From NCBI GenBank assembly GCA_964440935.1, contig CAYTTY010000016.1, forward strand, positions 1-64,000: a DNA stretch of 64,000 nt, given 5' to 3'. A program made the position numbers and the translations under genes. This stretch comes from WJJR01 sp964440935. Lineage in GTDB: Bacteria; Zixibacteria; MSB-5A5; WJJR01. The notes below the pieces were generated by a model, which saw only the letters and a program-made list of their open reading frames with translations, did not search any database and was not told the DNA's origin. Shown here one piece after another: positions 26,608 through 35,692 of this stretch; the stretch's first letter is position 1; each line of letters opens with the position of its first letter.

Positions 26608-28143
26608 GTGACACCTCGCAGATCGTCCTCCGCCATCACGATAGATGGTCACTCGCTGACACTGGAGACTCTCGAGCATGTGGCGCGCGCGGACAGAGTG
26701 CCGGCGATTCGCCTCTCGGTCAATGCGAGACGTGCGATGCAGCGCTCCCACGATCTGGTCAATCGTGTCATTGCTGAAGAGCGCACGGTGTACGGCATCA
26801 ACACCGGATTTGGACATTTAGCGGACGTGCGCATTGATGCGAACGCATTGGAGGCCCTGCAACAGAACTTGATCGTCTCGCATGCGGCAGGAATTGGTCC
26901 GGCGTGTACGCGCGATCAGGTCCGCGCTATGGTCTTGTTGCGGTTGAATTGTCTCGCGTGTGGTTATTCCGGAGCGCGGGTCGAAGTCGCCGAACGCCTG
27001 GCCGACTTGCTCATCCATGACATTTGTCCGGTGGTGCCGTGTCGTGGGTCGGTGGGGGCGTCGGGTGATCTGGCGCCCATGGCACACATCGCGTTAACTC
27101 TAATTGGAGAGGGCAACGTCCATCATCGCGGACGACGGACGTCTGCACGTCGAGCGCTCGCCGCTCATACACTGAAACCGCTCGTGCTCCAACCCAAGGA
27201 GGGATTAGCCCTCATCAACGGCGTGCAAGCGTCGACGGCGATCCTGGCGCTCGCCCTCACCGATATGAAGCGCTTGATCGAAGCCCAGGATGCCGTTTGT
27301 GCGCTAACGGCGTTGGCGTTGGGCGCCCGCCGCGACGCATTCGACGTGCGCATTGCCGAAGCGCGTCCGCATCCGGGGCAGGTCCTGTCGACCAAACGAC
27401 TCAACGGCTGGCTGGATGGCAGCGATCAACCGGACCCGGCGACGTTGCGTGTGCAGGACCCCTACAGCGTTCGTTGCGCGCCACAGGTCCACGGTCCCTG
27501 CCGGGAGGTCATCGATTCGAGTTGCGAGGTGTGTGAACGTGAGATGAACGCCGCCACCGACAACCCGTTGTTGTTTCCCGCCGAGGGTGATGTCATTTCC
27601 GGTGGCAACTTCCATGGTGCGATCATCGGGCAGACCGCTGATCGGTGCACGGCGGCGATAACCGACACTGCGTCTATCTCCGAGCGACGGGTATCATTGT
27701 TGATGGACCCCTGTGTCAGCGGCGCATCGCGCTTTTTAACGCCACTCGGGGGTGAAGGGGTCAACAGCGGCATGATGATGTGGCAGGTGACCGCCGCGGC
27801 GTTGGTGTCGGAGATGAAGACCCTCAGTCATCCGGCGTCAATTGATTCGATTCCCACATCGTTGTACCAAGAAGATCATGTGTCCATGTCGATGTGGGCC
27901 GCGCGTAAGTTGGCCGAGTGTGTTGGTCTGTGGCGAAGTGTCCTCGCGATCGAAGCGGTGGCCGCTTGGCGAGCGTTGTTGATCAAGAGGCAAGTGCCTG
28001 TCCACGGTCGACTTAAGCGAATCGCGGAGGACATCGCCGGTCATCATGGGCGTCGGCTCGAAGACGCGATCTTAGGCGAGGTGATCGCGAAAGTCGGAGA
28101 TGAACTCGACGCCATCATTGGTTATATTCCCGCCGGCCGATGA
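26608..28143 (+). CDS. hutH: Histidine ammonia-lyase (aromatic amino acid lyase family)
   Basis: A 511-residue lyase that deaminates histidine to urocanate. The self-made MIO cofactor triad is Ala151-Ser152-Gly153 in GSVGASGDLAPMAHI. YGINTGFGHLADVRI near the N-terminus and IPTSLYQEDHVSMSMWAARKL near the C-terminus fit the family; the usual HAL wording of the latter is TSANQEDHVSM, so the specificity segment deviates slightly. The start is GTG 26608 with GAGGA seven bases upstream. No hutU, hutI or hutG is nearby, so pathway context is missing; a tyrosine or other aromatic lyase is less likely but not excluded. Confidence 0.88.
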   Translation: MTPRRSSSAITIDGHSLTLETLEHVARADRVPAIRLSVNARRAMQRSHDLVNRVIAEERTVYGINTGFGHLADVRIDANALEALQQNLIVSHAAGIGPACTRDQVRAMVLLRLNCLACGYSGARVEVAERLADLLIHDICPVVPCRGSVGASGDLAPMAHIALTLIGEGNVHHRGRRTSARRALAAHTLKPLVLQPKEGLALINGVQASTAILALALTDMKRLIEAQDAVCALTALALGARRDAFDVRIAEARPHPGQVLSTKRLNGWLDGSDQPDPATLRVQDPYSVRCAPQVHGPCREVIDSSCEVCEREMNAATDNPLLFPAEGDVISGGNFHGAIIGQTADRCTAAITDTASISERRVSLLMDPCVSGASRFLTPLGGEGVNSGMMMWQVTAAALVSEMKTLSHPASIDSIPTSLYQEDHVSMSMWAARKLAECVGLWRSVLAIEAVAAWRALLIKRQVPVHGRLKRIAEDIAGHHGRRLEDAILGEVIAKVGDELDAIIGYIPAGR

Positions 28144-28286
28144 TGGGGGCCGCCAGTCGGTTCCCGACAACCAAGGCGGTCCGATTATCTCGTGTGTACA
28201 ATACGCTGGTCAAGGTGATGAGCCGGCACAGCCCGCAGGCTCGTCGTTAGCTCGGACACACTCACGGATGCATGGGAGGAGACGAC

Positions 28287-29273
28287 ATGGTACGCGTTAA
28301 TAGAATCCGAAGCTTGGCCGTATGCCTGAGCCTGTTAATGATATTGGTCGCAAGTTGCGGCGATGACGGGAACGGTCCGGTCGGACCGGGACCCTACAAT
28401 GCGATCAAACTCAACATCTTCGAACCGGATCCGCTGAACGCTGGGTATGTCTATCACCTGTGGGCGATGACGTCATCCGGCGCTAGCTTGAGCGCCGAAG
28501 CAGCCGCATGGTCCTCCGTGGCAACCTTTCTCGCCATTCCCCAGGGGGCCGAGCAGACCGCCGATATTCAGACACCGGGCGGTGCGCAGGTGGCGAATAA
28601 CACGCTCGTTGGCCTCGCTGTGAATTGGGAAGAGGTCGACTCGATTTACGTCACAATTGAGCCTGCTGACGGCTCACCCACGAGTCCGCAAGGGCCGGTC
28701 TATCTCGTTGCGGCCGTTCCGGATAGTTTGGAATTGCAAACGATTGGGGGGCTGGAGACGCAGGTTGATGTGACCGGGATCGGGGGGAGCTTCACGTTGG
28801 CGACACCAACGGATAACAACCCTGACAATGACACCTCGGGCGTCTGGTTTTTGCGCCCCTTCGATCCGCCGACCCCGAGCCTTACCATCAATGACCTCCC
28901 GTCTGGCTGGCAGTATGAAAGCTGGGCTTGGCATGAGGAAACCTGGCTGTCAATGGGAACGTTTACAGAGGCGCAGGGCCAGGATTCCGGCAACCCATAT
29001 TCCGGGCAGAATGATGCTCCGGATTTCCCCGGGGAGGACTTTCTCAACACCCCGACGGGCGAGTGGGTCTTTGTGCAGGGTGACAGCGTGATGATCACCC
29101 TAGAGCCGATTCCGGATACGGATCCCGATGCACAATTCAGTTTCCGGATATTGGGTGTTGGACTGTCGGAGACTCCATTGCCGACACCGACGCTCACGCC
29201 GCTGCAAATCGGGGATGACATCCAGTACGTCCCCGGCGGAAACGTGGTGTTTATGCGCTCGGACGATCTGTAG
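28287..29273 (+). CDS. Lipoprotein of unknown function
   Basis: About 328 residues. ATG 28287 follows GGGAGGA by six bases, so the upstream in-frame ATG 28272, which contains that ribosome site, is rejected. The signal peptide (LAVCLSLLMILVASC) has lipobox VASC, followed by a Gly/Asp/Pro linker. The mature part is acidic and rich in Pro, Thr and Trp, with repeated AxxxSSGASLS and LPSGWQYESWAWHEETW stretches that look like two beta-sandwich units. I do not recognise a named family. Confidence 0.75.
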   Translation: MVRVNRIRSLAVCLSLLMILVASCGDDGNGPVGPGPYNAIKLNIFEPDPLNAGYVYHLWAMTSSGASLSAEAAAWSSVATFLAIPQGAEQTADIQTPGGAQVANNTLVGLAVNWEEVDSIYVTIEPADGSPTSPQGPVYLVAAVPDSLELQTIGGLETQVDVTGIGGSFTLATPTDNNPDNDTSGVWFLRPFDPPTPSLTINDLPSGWQYESWAWHEETWLSMGTFTEAQGQDSGNPYSGQNDAPDFPGEDFLNTPTGEWVFVQGDSVMITLEPIPDTDPDAQFSFRILGVGLSETPLPTPTLTPLQIGDDIQYVPGGNVVFMRSDDL

Positions 29274-29420
29274 AGGGGGCACAGCAGTTTAACCGAAAGT
29301 AAACTGTGACAAGAATGGCTGATCGAGACTGCAGTTTCTTTTCGGCGACGGAAATAACCGAGTCTCTCGTCGGTATGAATAATTTGGGGCTGTGACGGTC
29401 TTGATTCGAATGGAGTAACG

Positions 29421-29654
29421 ATGGAACGCAACCTTGCCCAGCCAAGAACATCCAGTGTTAAGCCGCTGGCCATCTGGAAGTGGGGCTTTTCGATCGCACT
29501 GATCGTGGTGGGTCTGTGGTTGGTATTGGCGCAACCGACGGTGATGGGTGGCGATGGTGAGTTGTTTGGCTGGATACTGATCGGTTACTCGCTTGTCCGT
29601 CTGCTTCTCTCATACTTGATGAATTTGTCGCGGGGTGTGTCATGGAAGCGATAG
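29421..29654 (+). CDS. Small membrane protein of unknown function
   Basis: 77 residues with two membrane segments (~20-40 and ~48-66) separated by a short loop VMGGDGELFG, and a basic C-terminus. GGAG precedes the ATG by five bases. It lies just before a TPR protein gene. Composition and ribosome site support it as a real gene; function is unknown. Confidence 0.65.
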   Translation: MERNLAQPRTSSVKPLAIWKWGFSIALIVVGLWLVLAQPTVMGGDGELFGWILIGYSLVRLLLSYLMNLSRGVSWKR

Positions 29655-29737
29655 CAAGGCAAAATCCGCTTGACTCAAATTGGCGGGTGACAAACCTTGC
29701 CGCCTCTATGTGTCACTCTGGCGGCATCATAGGTGCA

Positions 29738-31519
29738 ATGTGGGCACGGATTTACGGACTGTTGGCGATTTTGGTCGTCGGCATCACCCTGTTTTCCGGC
29801 GTGGCGTATGCCCAGGATCTCGATCTGGCCCGCGAAGCGCTTTCACAGGGACGCTTTCAAGATGCTGTCACGCAATTGACCGCCTACCTTGAAGAAGACC
29901 CCAAGGATGGCGAAGCACACTTCCTGTTGGGCGAAGCGTATGCCGGATTGGAAGAGTGGGAGAAGGCCGCCGAGGAATTCGCCACCGCTGAAGACCGCAA
30001 GTATGAGCGTGAGCGTTCGACGTATCGACAGGCCAAAGCACTGATCGAATTGGGCAAAGTCGAAGAGGCCTCAGCGCTGGTGGAAAAACCGCTGCAAAAA
30101 GCCAAGGAACCCGAAGTCGCCGCGATGTTCAAGAACATCAAGGGACTGGCCGCCTATGAGCAGGGCAATTATTCGAAAGCGCAGGAGTGGCATCTCGGTG
30201 CACGCTATGGCGATGAAGACAATCTTCAGTATCGCAAAGATTTAGGAGACGCTTACTTTGCCGGGCAGGTATATCCACTGGCGATTACGGAATACGAATC
30301 TGTGTTGGCGGCTGACTCCGCGCAACTCGATGTGATGTATCGCCTTGGCGAAGCCTTCTATCAGTCGCGACGGCTGACTGAGGCCCGCGAGTTGTTCGCT
30401 AACTTGATCCGGGCCGATTCAACCTACGAAGACGCCTATTTCCGTTTGGCGAATATCTACATGATGGCCGCCGGAAGCCGTTCTCGCGACGAGTCCATTG
30501 ATTTGTATCGGGCGGCGCTGTCGCTGTATCGCAAAGTTCGTGATGTCGATCCGGAGGCCGATCCGGTCCTCGTGGCGAAGAATATCGCCACGGTCTACTA
30601 CATTATGAACTGGCACGACTCGGCGTATGTCGAAATTCAGCGTGCGCTGGAGGCCGGCGCCGGCGCCCGCGATCCCGAGTTGTACTTCTACTTGGGGCGG
30701 TCGGCGATGTTGCTCGGTGAATACGAGACCGCTGTCGAGGCGCTCCAAGCCTATGTCGACACGCTGGAGTCAAGAGATCCACCCCACGAGTGGACGCAGG
30801 ACAATGCGGAACTGTTCTGGCGCTTAGCCGTGAGCATGGAGGCGCTTCGGGACACCACGTACTTGCCGCAAATTGCCGAAAACTACGCCCGTGCCGTTCA
30901 ACTGGACCCGTCCAATGAACGGGCGATCGGCGGACTCGCGCTGACCTATCACAAGCTGGGGCGGTATGCCGAGGCGGCCGTTCAGTTCGAAAAGTTGGTG
31001 GTCAGCCATCCGAATGAGGCCCGTTACCTCTTTAACGCCTCGCTGCCGTACATGCAGTTGGACAACAACGAGAAAGCCGTCGAATACCTCATGCGGGCAG
31101 CAGCGGCTGACACCACCGCCGATCAATCGTACCGCGAACGCGGATACAAACTGGCCGCGCCGCGGCTGATCAAGATGCAGGAGTTCGCACGTGCGCGCGA
31201 AGCGTACCGCTGGCTGATCAATCGCGAACCGAACGTGTGCGATCACCATCAGTGGCTCGGGTACACCTACTTCGCCCAGCAGGATTTTGCCAATGCCGCC
31301 ACACACCTGCGCAAAGCGTACAACTGCATGTCGTCGTTGAAAGAGAATCCGTGCAGTATCAACGAGTTGCGTTGGTGGCTGGCGTACAGCCTGTATGAGA
31401 CCGGCGAAAAGGATCCGTCCTACGAATTGTGTGAAAGAGTCGTCGAATGCGATGCCGGCATGTCCGATGCTCAGGATCTGATGGACCGCATCGACGAAGA
31501 AATTGTGGAAGAGAATTAA
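29738..31519 (+). CDS. Periplasmic TPR-repeat protein
   Basis: About 593 residues. Start ATG 29738 gives a clean signal peptide (YGLLAILVVGITLFSGVAYAQ, cleavage after AYA); the longer open frame starting at 29642 would bury it. The rest is TPR repeats, for example GEAHFLLGEAYAGLEEWEKAAEEFA and ERAIGGLALTYHKLGRYAEAAVQFE, from ~25 to the end. Four or more cysteines occur near the C-terminus. It stands immediately upstream of the ExbB/ExbD/TonB genes, where TPR proteins often accompany Ton or Tol systems, so a scaffold for that machinery is plausible. Confidence 0.88.
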   Translation: MWARIYGLLAILVVGITLFSGVAYAQDLDLAREALSQGRFQDAVTQLTAYLEEDPKDGEAHFLLGEAYAGLEEWEKAAEEFATAEDRKYERERSTYRQAKALIELGKVEEASALVEKPLQKAKEPEVAAMFKNIKGLAAYEQGNYSKAQEWHLGARYGDEDNLQYRKDLGDAYFAGQVYPLAITEYESVLAADSAQLDVMYRLGEAFYQSRRLTEARELFANLIRADSTYEDAYFRLANIYMMAAGSRSRDESIDLYRAALSLYRKVRDVDPEADPVLVAKNIATVYYIMNWHDSAYVEIQRALEAGAGARDPELYFYLGRSAMLLGEYETAVEALQAYVDTLESRDPPHEWTQDNAELFWRLAVSMEALRDTTYLPQIAENYARAVQLDPSNERAIGGLALTYHKLGRYAEAAVQFEKLVVSHPNEARYLFNASLPYMQLDNNEKAVEYLMRAAAADTTADQSYRERGYKLAAPRLIKMQEFARAREAYRWLINREPNVCDHHQWLGYTYFAQQDFANAATHLRKAYNCMSSLKENPCSINELRWWLAYSLYETGEKDPSYELCERVVECDAGMSDAQDLMDRIDEEIVEEN

Positions 31520-31555
31520 TCCGACACCGAACCACTGCCACCCACAGGTTGGTCC

Positions 31556-32290
31556 ATGAGCGAAGCCGAATCCAAATCGCAGCCGAACGAAACGCCCGCT
31601 GCGCCCCCCGATCCGAATGAGCGTTTTCGCTATATCGGATTCGGGATTTACCCAAAGACACCACAGAAATTCTGGAAGTCGGAAAAGGAAGCGGAGGAGT
31701 TTGCCAAGACTGTTGCGATTCACCGGTACGGTGAGACGTTTGAGCGCGACTTCTCGTCACTTCAAATTATTCCGGTCTCCAAAGCGGACAAGATCATCGT
31801 TACGATCGTTTCGGTGATCATGCTGGCGACCGTGGCGATGCCGTGGGTGGCGTTCCGCACGATGAGCGGGACCGACTTCACGATGTACTGGCCGCAGGCG
31901 CTGGGGACCTTGCTGGGCGGCTTGGGGACCGCATTTGCCGGCGGTTGGGCCGTCGGGTTGTCAGCGATTCTGGGTGTGATCCTGATGATCGGTGGGCCGC
32001 TGGTTGGCTTGTGGTCTTTGGTGATGTTATGGATGAAAGCGAAGAGTGACGAGGAGTATTTCAAGCGCCTGAAACGACCACTGGGACTGGGGTACTATTT
32101 GTTTTTCTCGTTGTTCGCCATGTTCATTCTGTCCTTCGTGGGAGGGAATATCCCCGGCTATTCCACCTGGGGGCTGATCAATCCCGGCGATTCGTACGGG
32201 GCGATGTCGTTTATCACGGTCATGTCGTACGGACCGTACGTGGCGGCCGCGCTGGGACTGGTGGCCGCGGTCAAGTCGGGTGATTTGTAA
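31556..32290 (+). CDS. Membrane protein of unknown function upstream of exbB
   Basis: 244 residues. A hydrophilic N-terminus (~1-80, proline-rich at first, then YIGFGIYPKTPQKFWKSEKEAEEF) leads to four or five membrane segments (~82-240), one of them glycine-rich (LGTLLGGLGTAFAGGWAVGL). No enzymatic motif is seen. Gene order suggests membership in the Ton-related operon, though a 138-bp gap with its own weak promoter-like sequence precedes exbB. Confidence 0.7.
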   Translation: MSEAESKSQPNETPAAPPDPNERFRYIGFGIYPKTPQKFWKSEKEAEEFAKTVAIHRYGETFERDFSSLQIIPVSKADKIIVTIVSVIMLATVAMPWVAFRTMSGTDFTMYWPQALGTLLGGLGTAFAGGWAVGLSAILGVILMIGGPLVGLWSLVMLWMKAKSDEEYFKRLKRPLGLGYYLFFSLFAMFILSFVGGNIPGYSTWGLINPGDSYGAMSFITVMSYGPYVAAALGLVAAVKSGDL

Positions 32291-32428
32291 TTGGAGTGAG
32301 CCCGTGCTGTGCGTGACTGCGCAGGTGGTTGAGTGGACAATGATAACGATATGATATGTGCGGTAACACGGACGTCGCTCAGGGTGTGGTAACGTGGGCG
32401 ATGGTCGGTGGTCTAAAGGAGGCGATCA

Positions 32429-33169
32429 GTGAAACAAGGGTTGTTTGTCATCATCGTTCTGGTGGTTGCGCTGGCGACGGGATTTGCGATCTACAGCCAG
32501 TTGCCCAAATACCTGCAGGAAGGTGGACCGGTGGTTGCGCTGTTGATTGCGCTGTCGGTAATGCTTATCGCGTTTATTCTGGAACGATTGTTCACGTTGC
32601 GCAAAGCGCGCGGCACCATGTCGGTGCAGGCGTTCTTTAAGCGCGTCATCGATACCCTGCGCAAAGAGGATTACAAGGGCGCGGTGGCGACCTGCGAGAA
32701 GCAGCGTGGATCGTTGGCCAATGTCATTCGTGCGGGGATCGAACGGTACGCCCAAGTCAAGGACGACCAGTCCTTGAACATGGACAAACGGATGGAAGAG
32801 ACGCAGCGCGCCATCGAAGAGGCGAACGCGCTGGAGGTGCCGCTGTTGGAGCGGAACCTGATTGCACTGTCGACGATCGCCTCGATTGCAACGATGCTGG
32901 GTCTGTTGGGTACAACGATTGGAATGATTCGCGCGTTCCAGGCAACCGGCCACGCCGCGGGCGGCGTCATCGACGCCAGCCAGTTGGCCCGAGGCATCTC
33001 CGAGGCACTGGTCAATACGGCCGGTGGGTTGTTCAATGCCATTGTCGGCATTATCGCGTACAACTTCTTCGTCAATAAGGTGGACAGCTTCAACTACACC
33101 ATTGACGAAGCGTCGTACGAAGTCGTGCAGTTGTTCAAGTCGCGCGAGGCACAGACAGCGGGGTCCTAA
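32429..33169 (+). CDS. exbB: ExbB/TolQ/MotA-type proton channel protein
   Basis: A 246-residue inner-membrane protein with one membrane segment near the N-terminus (3-21), a second near ~32-52, a cytosolic loop, and the paired C-terminal segments (~145-165 and ~190-215) around MLGLLGTTIGMIRAF and LVNTAGGLFNAIVG. Start GTG 32429 is preceded by a near-perfect AAAGGAGG. It forms the proton-driven motor with ExbD and powers TonB. ExbB is typical in size but has an extra N-terminal segment. Confidence 0.9.
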   Translation: MKQGLFVIIVLVVALATGFAIYSQLPKYLQEGGPVVALLIALSVMLIAFILERLFTLRKARGTMSVQAFFKRVIDTLRKEDYKGAVATCEKQRGSLANVIRAGIERYAQVKDDQSLNMDKRMEETQRAIEEANALEVPLLERNLIALSTIASIATMLGLLGTTIGMIRAFQATGHAAGGVIDASQLARGISEALVNTAGGLFNAIVGIIAYNFFVNKVDSFNYTIDEASYEVVQLFKSREAQTAGS

Positions 33170-33172
33170 GAT

Positions 33173-33682
33173 ATGCTGAAGAAGGGTAAACGGCGCGTCA
33201 ATATTGTGCTCGACATGACGCCGATGGTCGACATCGCGTTCCTGTTGTTGATCTTTTACATGGCGACAACGCAGTTCAAACCGCCGTCACAGAAAGATGT
33301 CACACTGCCGATGTCGACGTCGCAACGCGATCTGCCGCTGAAGAACTATTTGACCATCACCGTGACCGATATGGATTCGGTGTTCGTGGACGTGATCATC
33401 AACACCAAGAAATGGAATCCGGAAATCGGCGATTCGATGGAAGTGCCGGATCGGATGTACACGGAGACAAGCGCGGCAAACGTCGGCAGCGTGATCCAGA
33501 ACATGCGGGTTAAAGCGCTGCGGCAGGGCATACGAGACTTGTTTTTGGTCTTAAAGGCCGATAAGCAAGCGTCGTACGGCGCCGTCGAGACCATCATGGA
33601 TGCCATGCAGGATGAGAATCTGACGAGCTTCCAAGTCGTGACCGACCTGGATCCGTCGCTCTCGAGAGCCGGTGGGTCGTAG
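33173..33682 (+). CDS. exbD: ExbD/TolR biopolymer transport protein (first copy)
   Basis: 169 residues with a single N-terminal membrane helix containing the essential aspartate in DMTPMVDIAFLLLIFYM. The periplasmic part (~45-169) fits ExbD. The gene begins 4 bp after exbB. A second, divergent ExbD follows 90 bp later, so the motor probably uses a heteromeric ExbD pair or two alternative ones. Confidence 0.92.
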   Translation: MLKKGKRRVNIVLDMTPMVDIAFLLLIFYMATTQFKPPSQKDVTLPMSTSQRDLPLKNYLTITVTDMDSVFVDVIINTKKWNPEIGDSMEVPDRMYTETSAANVGSVIQNMRVKALRQGIRDLFLVLKADKQASYGAVETIMDAMQDENLTSFQVVTDLDPSLSRAGGS

Positions 33683-33772
33683 TTGGACGCATACGGCCGT
33701 TCGGTACGTATAATCTAATGGGGAGTACCCCTGGCAACCGTTCAATGGTTGAATTGAGTAAGGGATAGGCAT

Positions 33773-34375
33773 ATGGGCGCTGATGTTGGCGGTGGTGCGG
33801 AAAAACCACAAAAAGGGAAAAAGGGATTACGGCGGCCAAAGCGGCGCATTTCGATTCGCCTCGATATGACGCCGATGGTGGATATTGCCTTTCTGCTGTT
33901 GATCTTCTACATGGTCTCAACAGTGTTTGCCGAGCCGCAGGCCATGGAAATCAATTTGCCGCCGGACAAAGACGTTGAGACACCCGCGCCGGAATCGAAG
34001 ATTCTGATTTTGCGCGTGGCCGAGGACGATCAGATTTACTGGAACATCGGCGAGCAGGACCCGACGCCGATATCGCTGGTGGCCCTGCCGAAGCTGTTGC
34101 AAGACAAGGTGTACGAAGTTCCCGGTCTGATTACGCTGATCAAGATCAATAAAGGCGCTCACTACGAACGGATGGTGCAAATTCTTGATCGTATTGAGGT
34201 TGTGGAATACCGCATGCGCCAGGCCCAACAAGAGGCGATTGAGCGGGGAGAGCGTTCACCGACTGAAGAGGAGTTTTCGTATACCTTTTCGCTAGGGCCT
34301 TGGACGCGGTTGGATACACGACTGATCAGCGAGGTCACCGGAACCGAAGAGACAGAGGATTCCGAGGAGAGTTAG
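33773..34375 (+). CDS. exbD: ExbD/TolR biopolymer transport protein (second copy)
   Basis: 200 residues. A basic, Lys/Gly-rich N-terminal tail of ~25 residues precedes the membrane helix DMTPMVDIAFLLLIFYMV, with its conserved aspartate. The periplasmic domain ends in an acidic tail (GTEETEDSEES). It differs from the first copy outside the membrane helix. tonB starts 3 bp after the stop. Confidence 0.92.
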   Translation: MGADVGGGAEKPQKGKKGLRRPKRRISIRLDMTPMVDIAFLLLIFYMVSTVFAEPQAMEINLPPDKDVETPAPESKILILRVAEDDQIYWNIGEQDPTPISLVALPKLLQDKVYEVPGLITLIKINKGAHYERMVQILDRIEVVEYRMRQAQQEAIERGERSPTEEEFSYTFSLGPWTRLDTRLISEVTGTEETEDSEES

Positions 34376-34378
34376 GTT

Positions 34379-35131
34379 ATGAGTGCCAAGACTGCCGGCT
34401 CAACGGTCGCGTCGTCCTTGATGGGGGCGTTGGAGCTTAAGCGCTACTATCAGAGGAGCATGACGCTCGGCGTCATGATCGCCGCGGCGATTCACCTGTC
34501 CATCATTGGAGGGGTCCTCTTCTATCAGTATTTGAAGGAACGCGCCAAGGATGATGACGCGGTGGCGGTCGTGCGAATCAAGACCATGTCAGACGTTGCT
34601 CCTCCGCCGTCGATGACCCAGCAGAAACCGCAGGTGGCCGTCGAGCAGCCCGATATCGCGCCGCCGACGATCGGTATCCCGACCCCGGTTCCCGATGAGG
34701 AAGTGGTGGAGGAAGTGCGGTTCGCGACACGTGCTGAACTGGCGGAATTATCGGCACCGGTCGAGGCCGCCGCTGGTACCGGTGGTGGAGACTCCGTGAT
34801 TGTCGACATTCCGCTCGAGGAATATTTCCCAGATGCCGATGAGTTTGTGGCCGTCGAGGAAATGCCGGCGCAGATTCACGAGGAGCAGCCGGTCTATCCG
34901 GAAATGGCGGCACTCACCGAGAAGAGTGGAACCGTGTGGGTACAGGCCCTTGTTGATAAAGAGGGCAAAGTGCGCGATGCCCGTGTCTTGAAACCGTCGG
35001 GTACCAACGTCGGATTCGAGGAAGCCGCCCTCGAAGCGGCCTACAAGAACCGTTACAAACCGGCGATTCAGAACGGCCGTCCGGTGGCCGTCTGGGTGTC
35101 CTACAAAGTCGATTTCAAGTTCCGAAAGTAG
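34379..35131 (+). CDS. tonB: TonB protein (first copy)
   Basis: 250 residues. An N-terminal cytosolic stretch with ELKRYYQRSM precedes one membrane helix (MIAAAIHLSIIGGVLFY), a Pro-rich periplasmic spacer and a C-terminal TonB domain (~160-250: YPEMAALTEKSGTVWVQALVD, VLKPSGTNVGFEEAALEAA, WVSYKVDFKF). It links the ExbB/ExbD motor to outer-membrane receptors. A strong terminator lies 24 bp downstream. Confidence 0.93.
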   Translation: MSAKTAGSTVASSLMGALELKRYYQRSMTLGVMIAAAIHLSIIGGVLFYQYLKERAKDDDAVAVVRIKTMSDVAPPPSMTQQKPQVAVEQPDIAPPTIGIPTPVPDEEVVEEVRFATRAELAELSAPVEAAAGTGGGDSVIVDIPLEEYFPDADEFVAVEEMPAQIHEEQPVYPEMAALTEKSGTVWVQALVDKEGKVRDARVLKPSGTNVGFEEAALEAAYKNRYKPAIQNGRPVAVWVSYKVDFKFRK

Positions 35132-35154
35132 TTCTGGACATCAGTTGAAGTTTG

Positions 35155-35184
35155 AACGCCCCGCTGTTACGCGGGGCGTTTTTT
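35155..35184 (+). terminator. Rho-independent terminator after the exbB-exbD-exbD-tonB run
   Basis: Perfect 10-bp stem AACGCCCCGC (35155-35164) and GCGGGGCGTT (35171-35180) with a 6-base loop, followed by TTTT. It closes the Ton operon, so the second tonB must have its own promoter. Confidence 0.88.
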
Positions 35185-35212
35185 GGGGCAAAGGTCACAT
35201 GAACCGCTCTTC

Positions 35213-35323
35213 TATAGCGGTTGTCCAGAATAACTGTCCGATTCCAGAGTGCCGTCACGCGCCGTCGCGTGACGGCTATCTCCACTACCGACAAGGCGTC
35301 ACCCGAGGGCGGGTGACGCCACA
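35213..35323 (+). repeat. Double-hairpin repeat, TATAGC family, first unit
   Basis: 111 bp starting TATAGCGGTTGTCCAGAAT. It holds two hairpins: GCCGTCACGCG/CGCGTGACGGC, and GGCGTCACCC/GGGTGACGCC. It is about 95% identical to the reverse complement of 57301-57410 and about 91% identical over the shared part to bases 1-70. Only one terminal motif is present; a second element abuts at its right side. Confidence 0.75.
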
Positions 35324-35500
35324 TAGAAGCGATTGTCAGAATTGACTTCCGATTGACCGGGCGATGTAGCACGGGCGCCTCGTTTATACTGAGTAAGCCG
35401 AAGTGCCCGTGCGGCATGGCCCGTTCGACCATGCTCACGGCAAGCGGGACGGCCATGCTACGGTCTCGTGAATCGGAAAGTTCTTCTGACAATTCCTCTA
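35324..35500. mobile_element. 177-bp inverted-repeat element, TATAGC family, second unit
   Basis: The left end, TAGAAGCGATTGTCAGAAT followed by CTTCCGATT (35324-35353), matches the reverse complement of the right end (35471-35500). The interior has inverted GTAGCACGGGCG/CGGCCATGCTAC-like parts and no gene. It sits immediately beside the double-hairpin repeat, as another element does at 57411-57547. The remainder of the spacer to 35692 shows nothing further. Confidence 0.7.
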
Positions 35501-35692
35501 CATTACGCAGGGTGGACTTCGCCCACCAATCCTCTGACACCGCTCAAACTTGGCATTCGTGGAATAATACTGCCTGCTACGAGTATTTCTGGTAGACCGC
35601 ATCCTCACTCGTCAGTACGAAAACTGGTCTGTTCAACTGGTGCATGAGTTGCACCGCAGCGTCAGGGTATGGCCATACGAGAGGGGGGCAAG

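Noticed and set aside
32329..32357. Promoter-like TTGAGT and TGATAT ahead of exbB
   Set aside because: Match to sigma-70 boxes is weak, and the sigma factor preference of this lineage is unknown.
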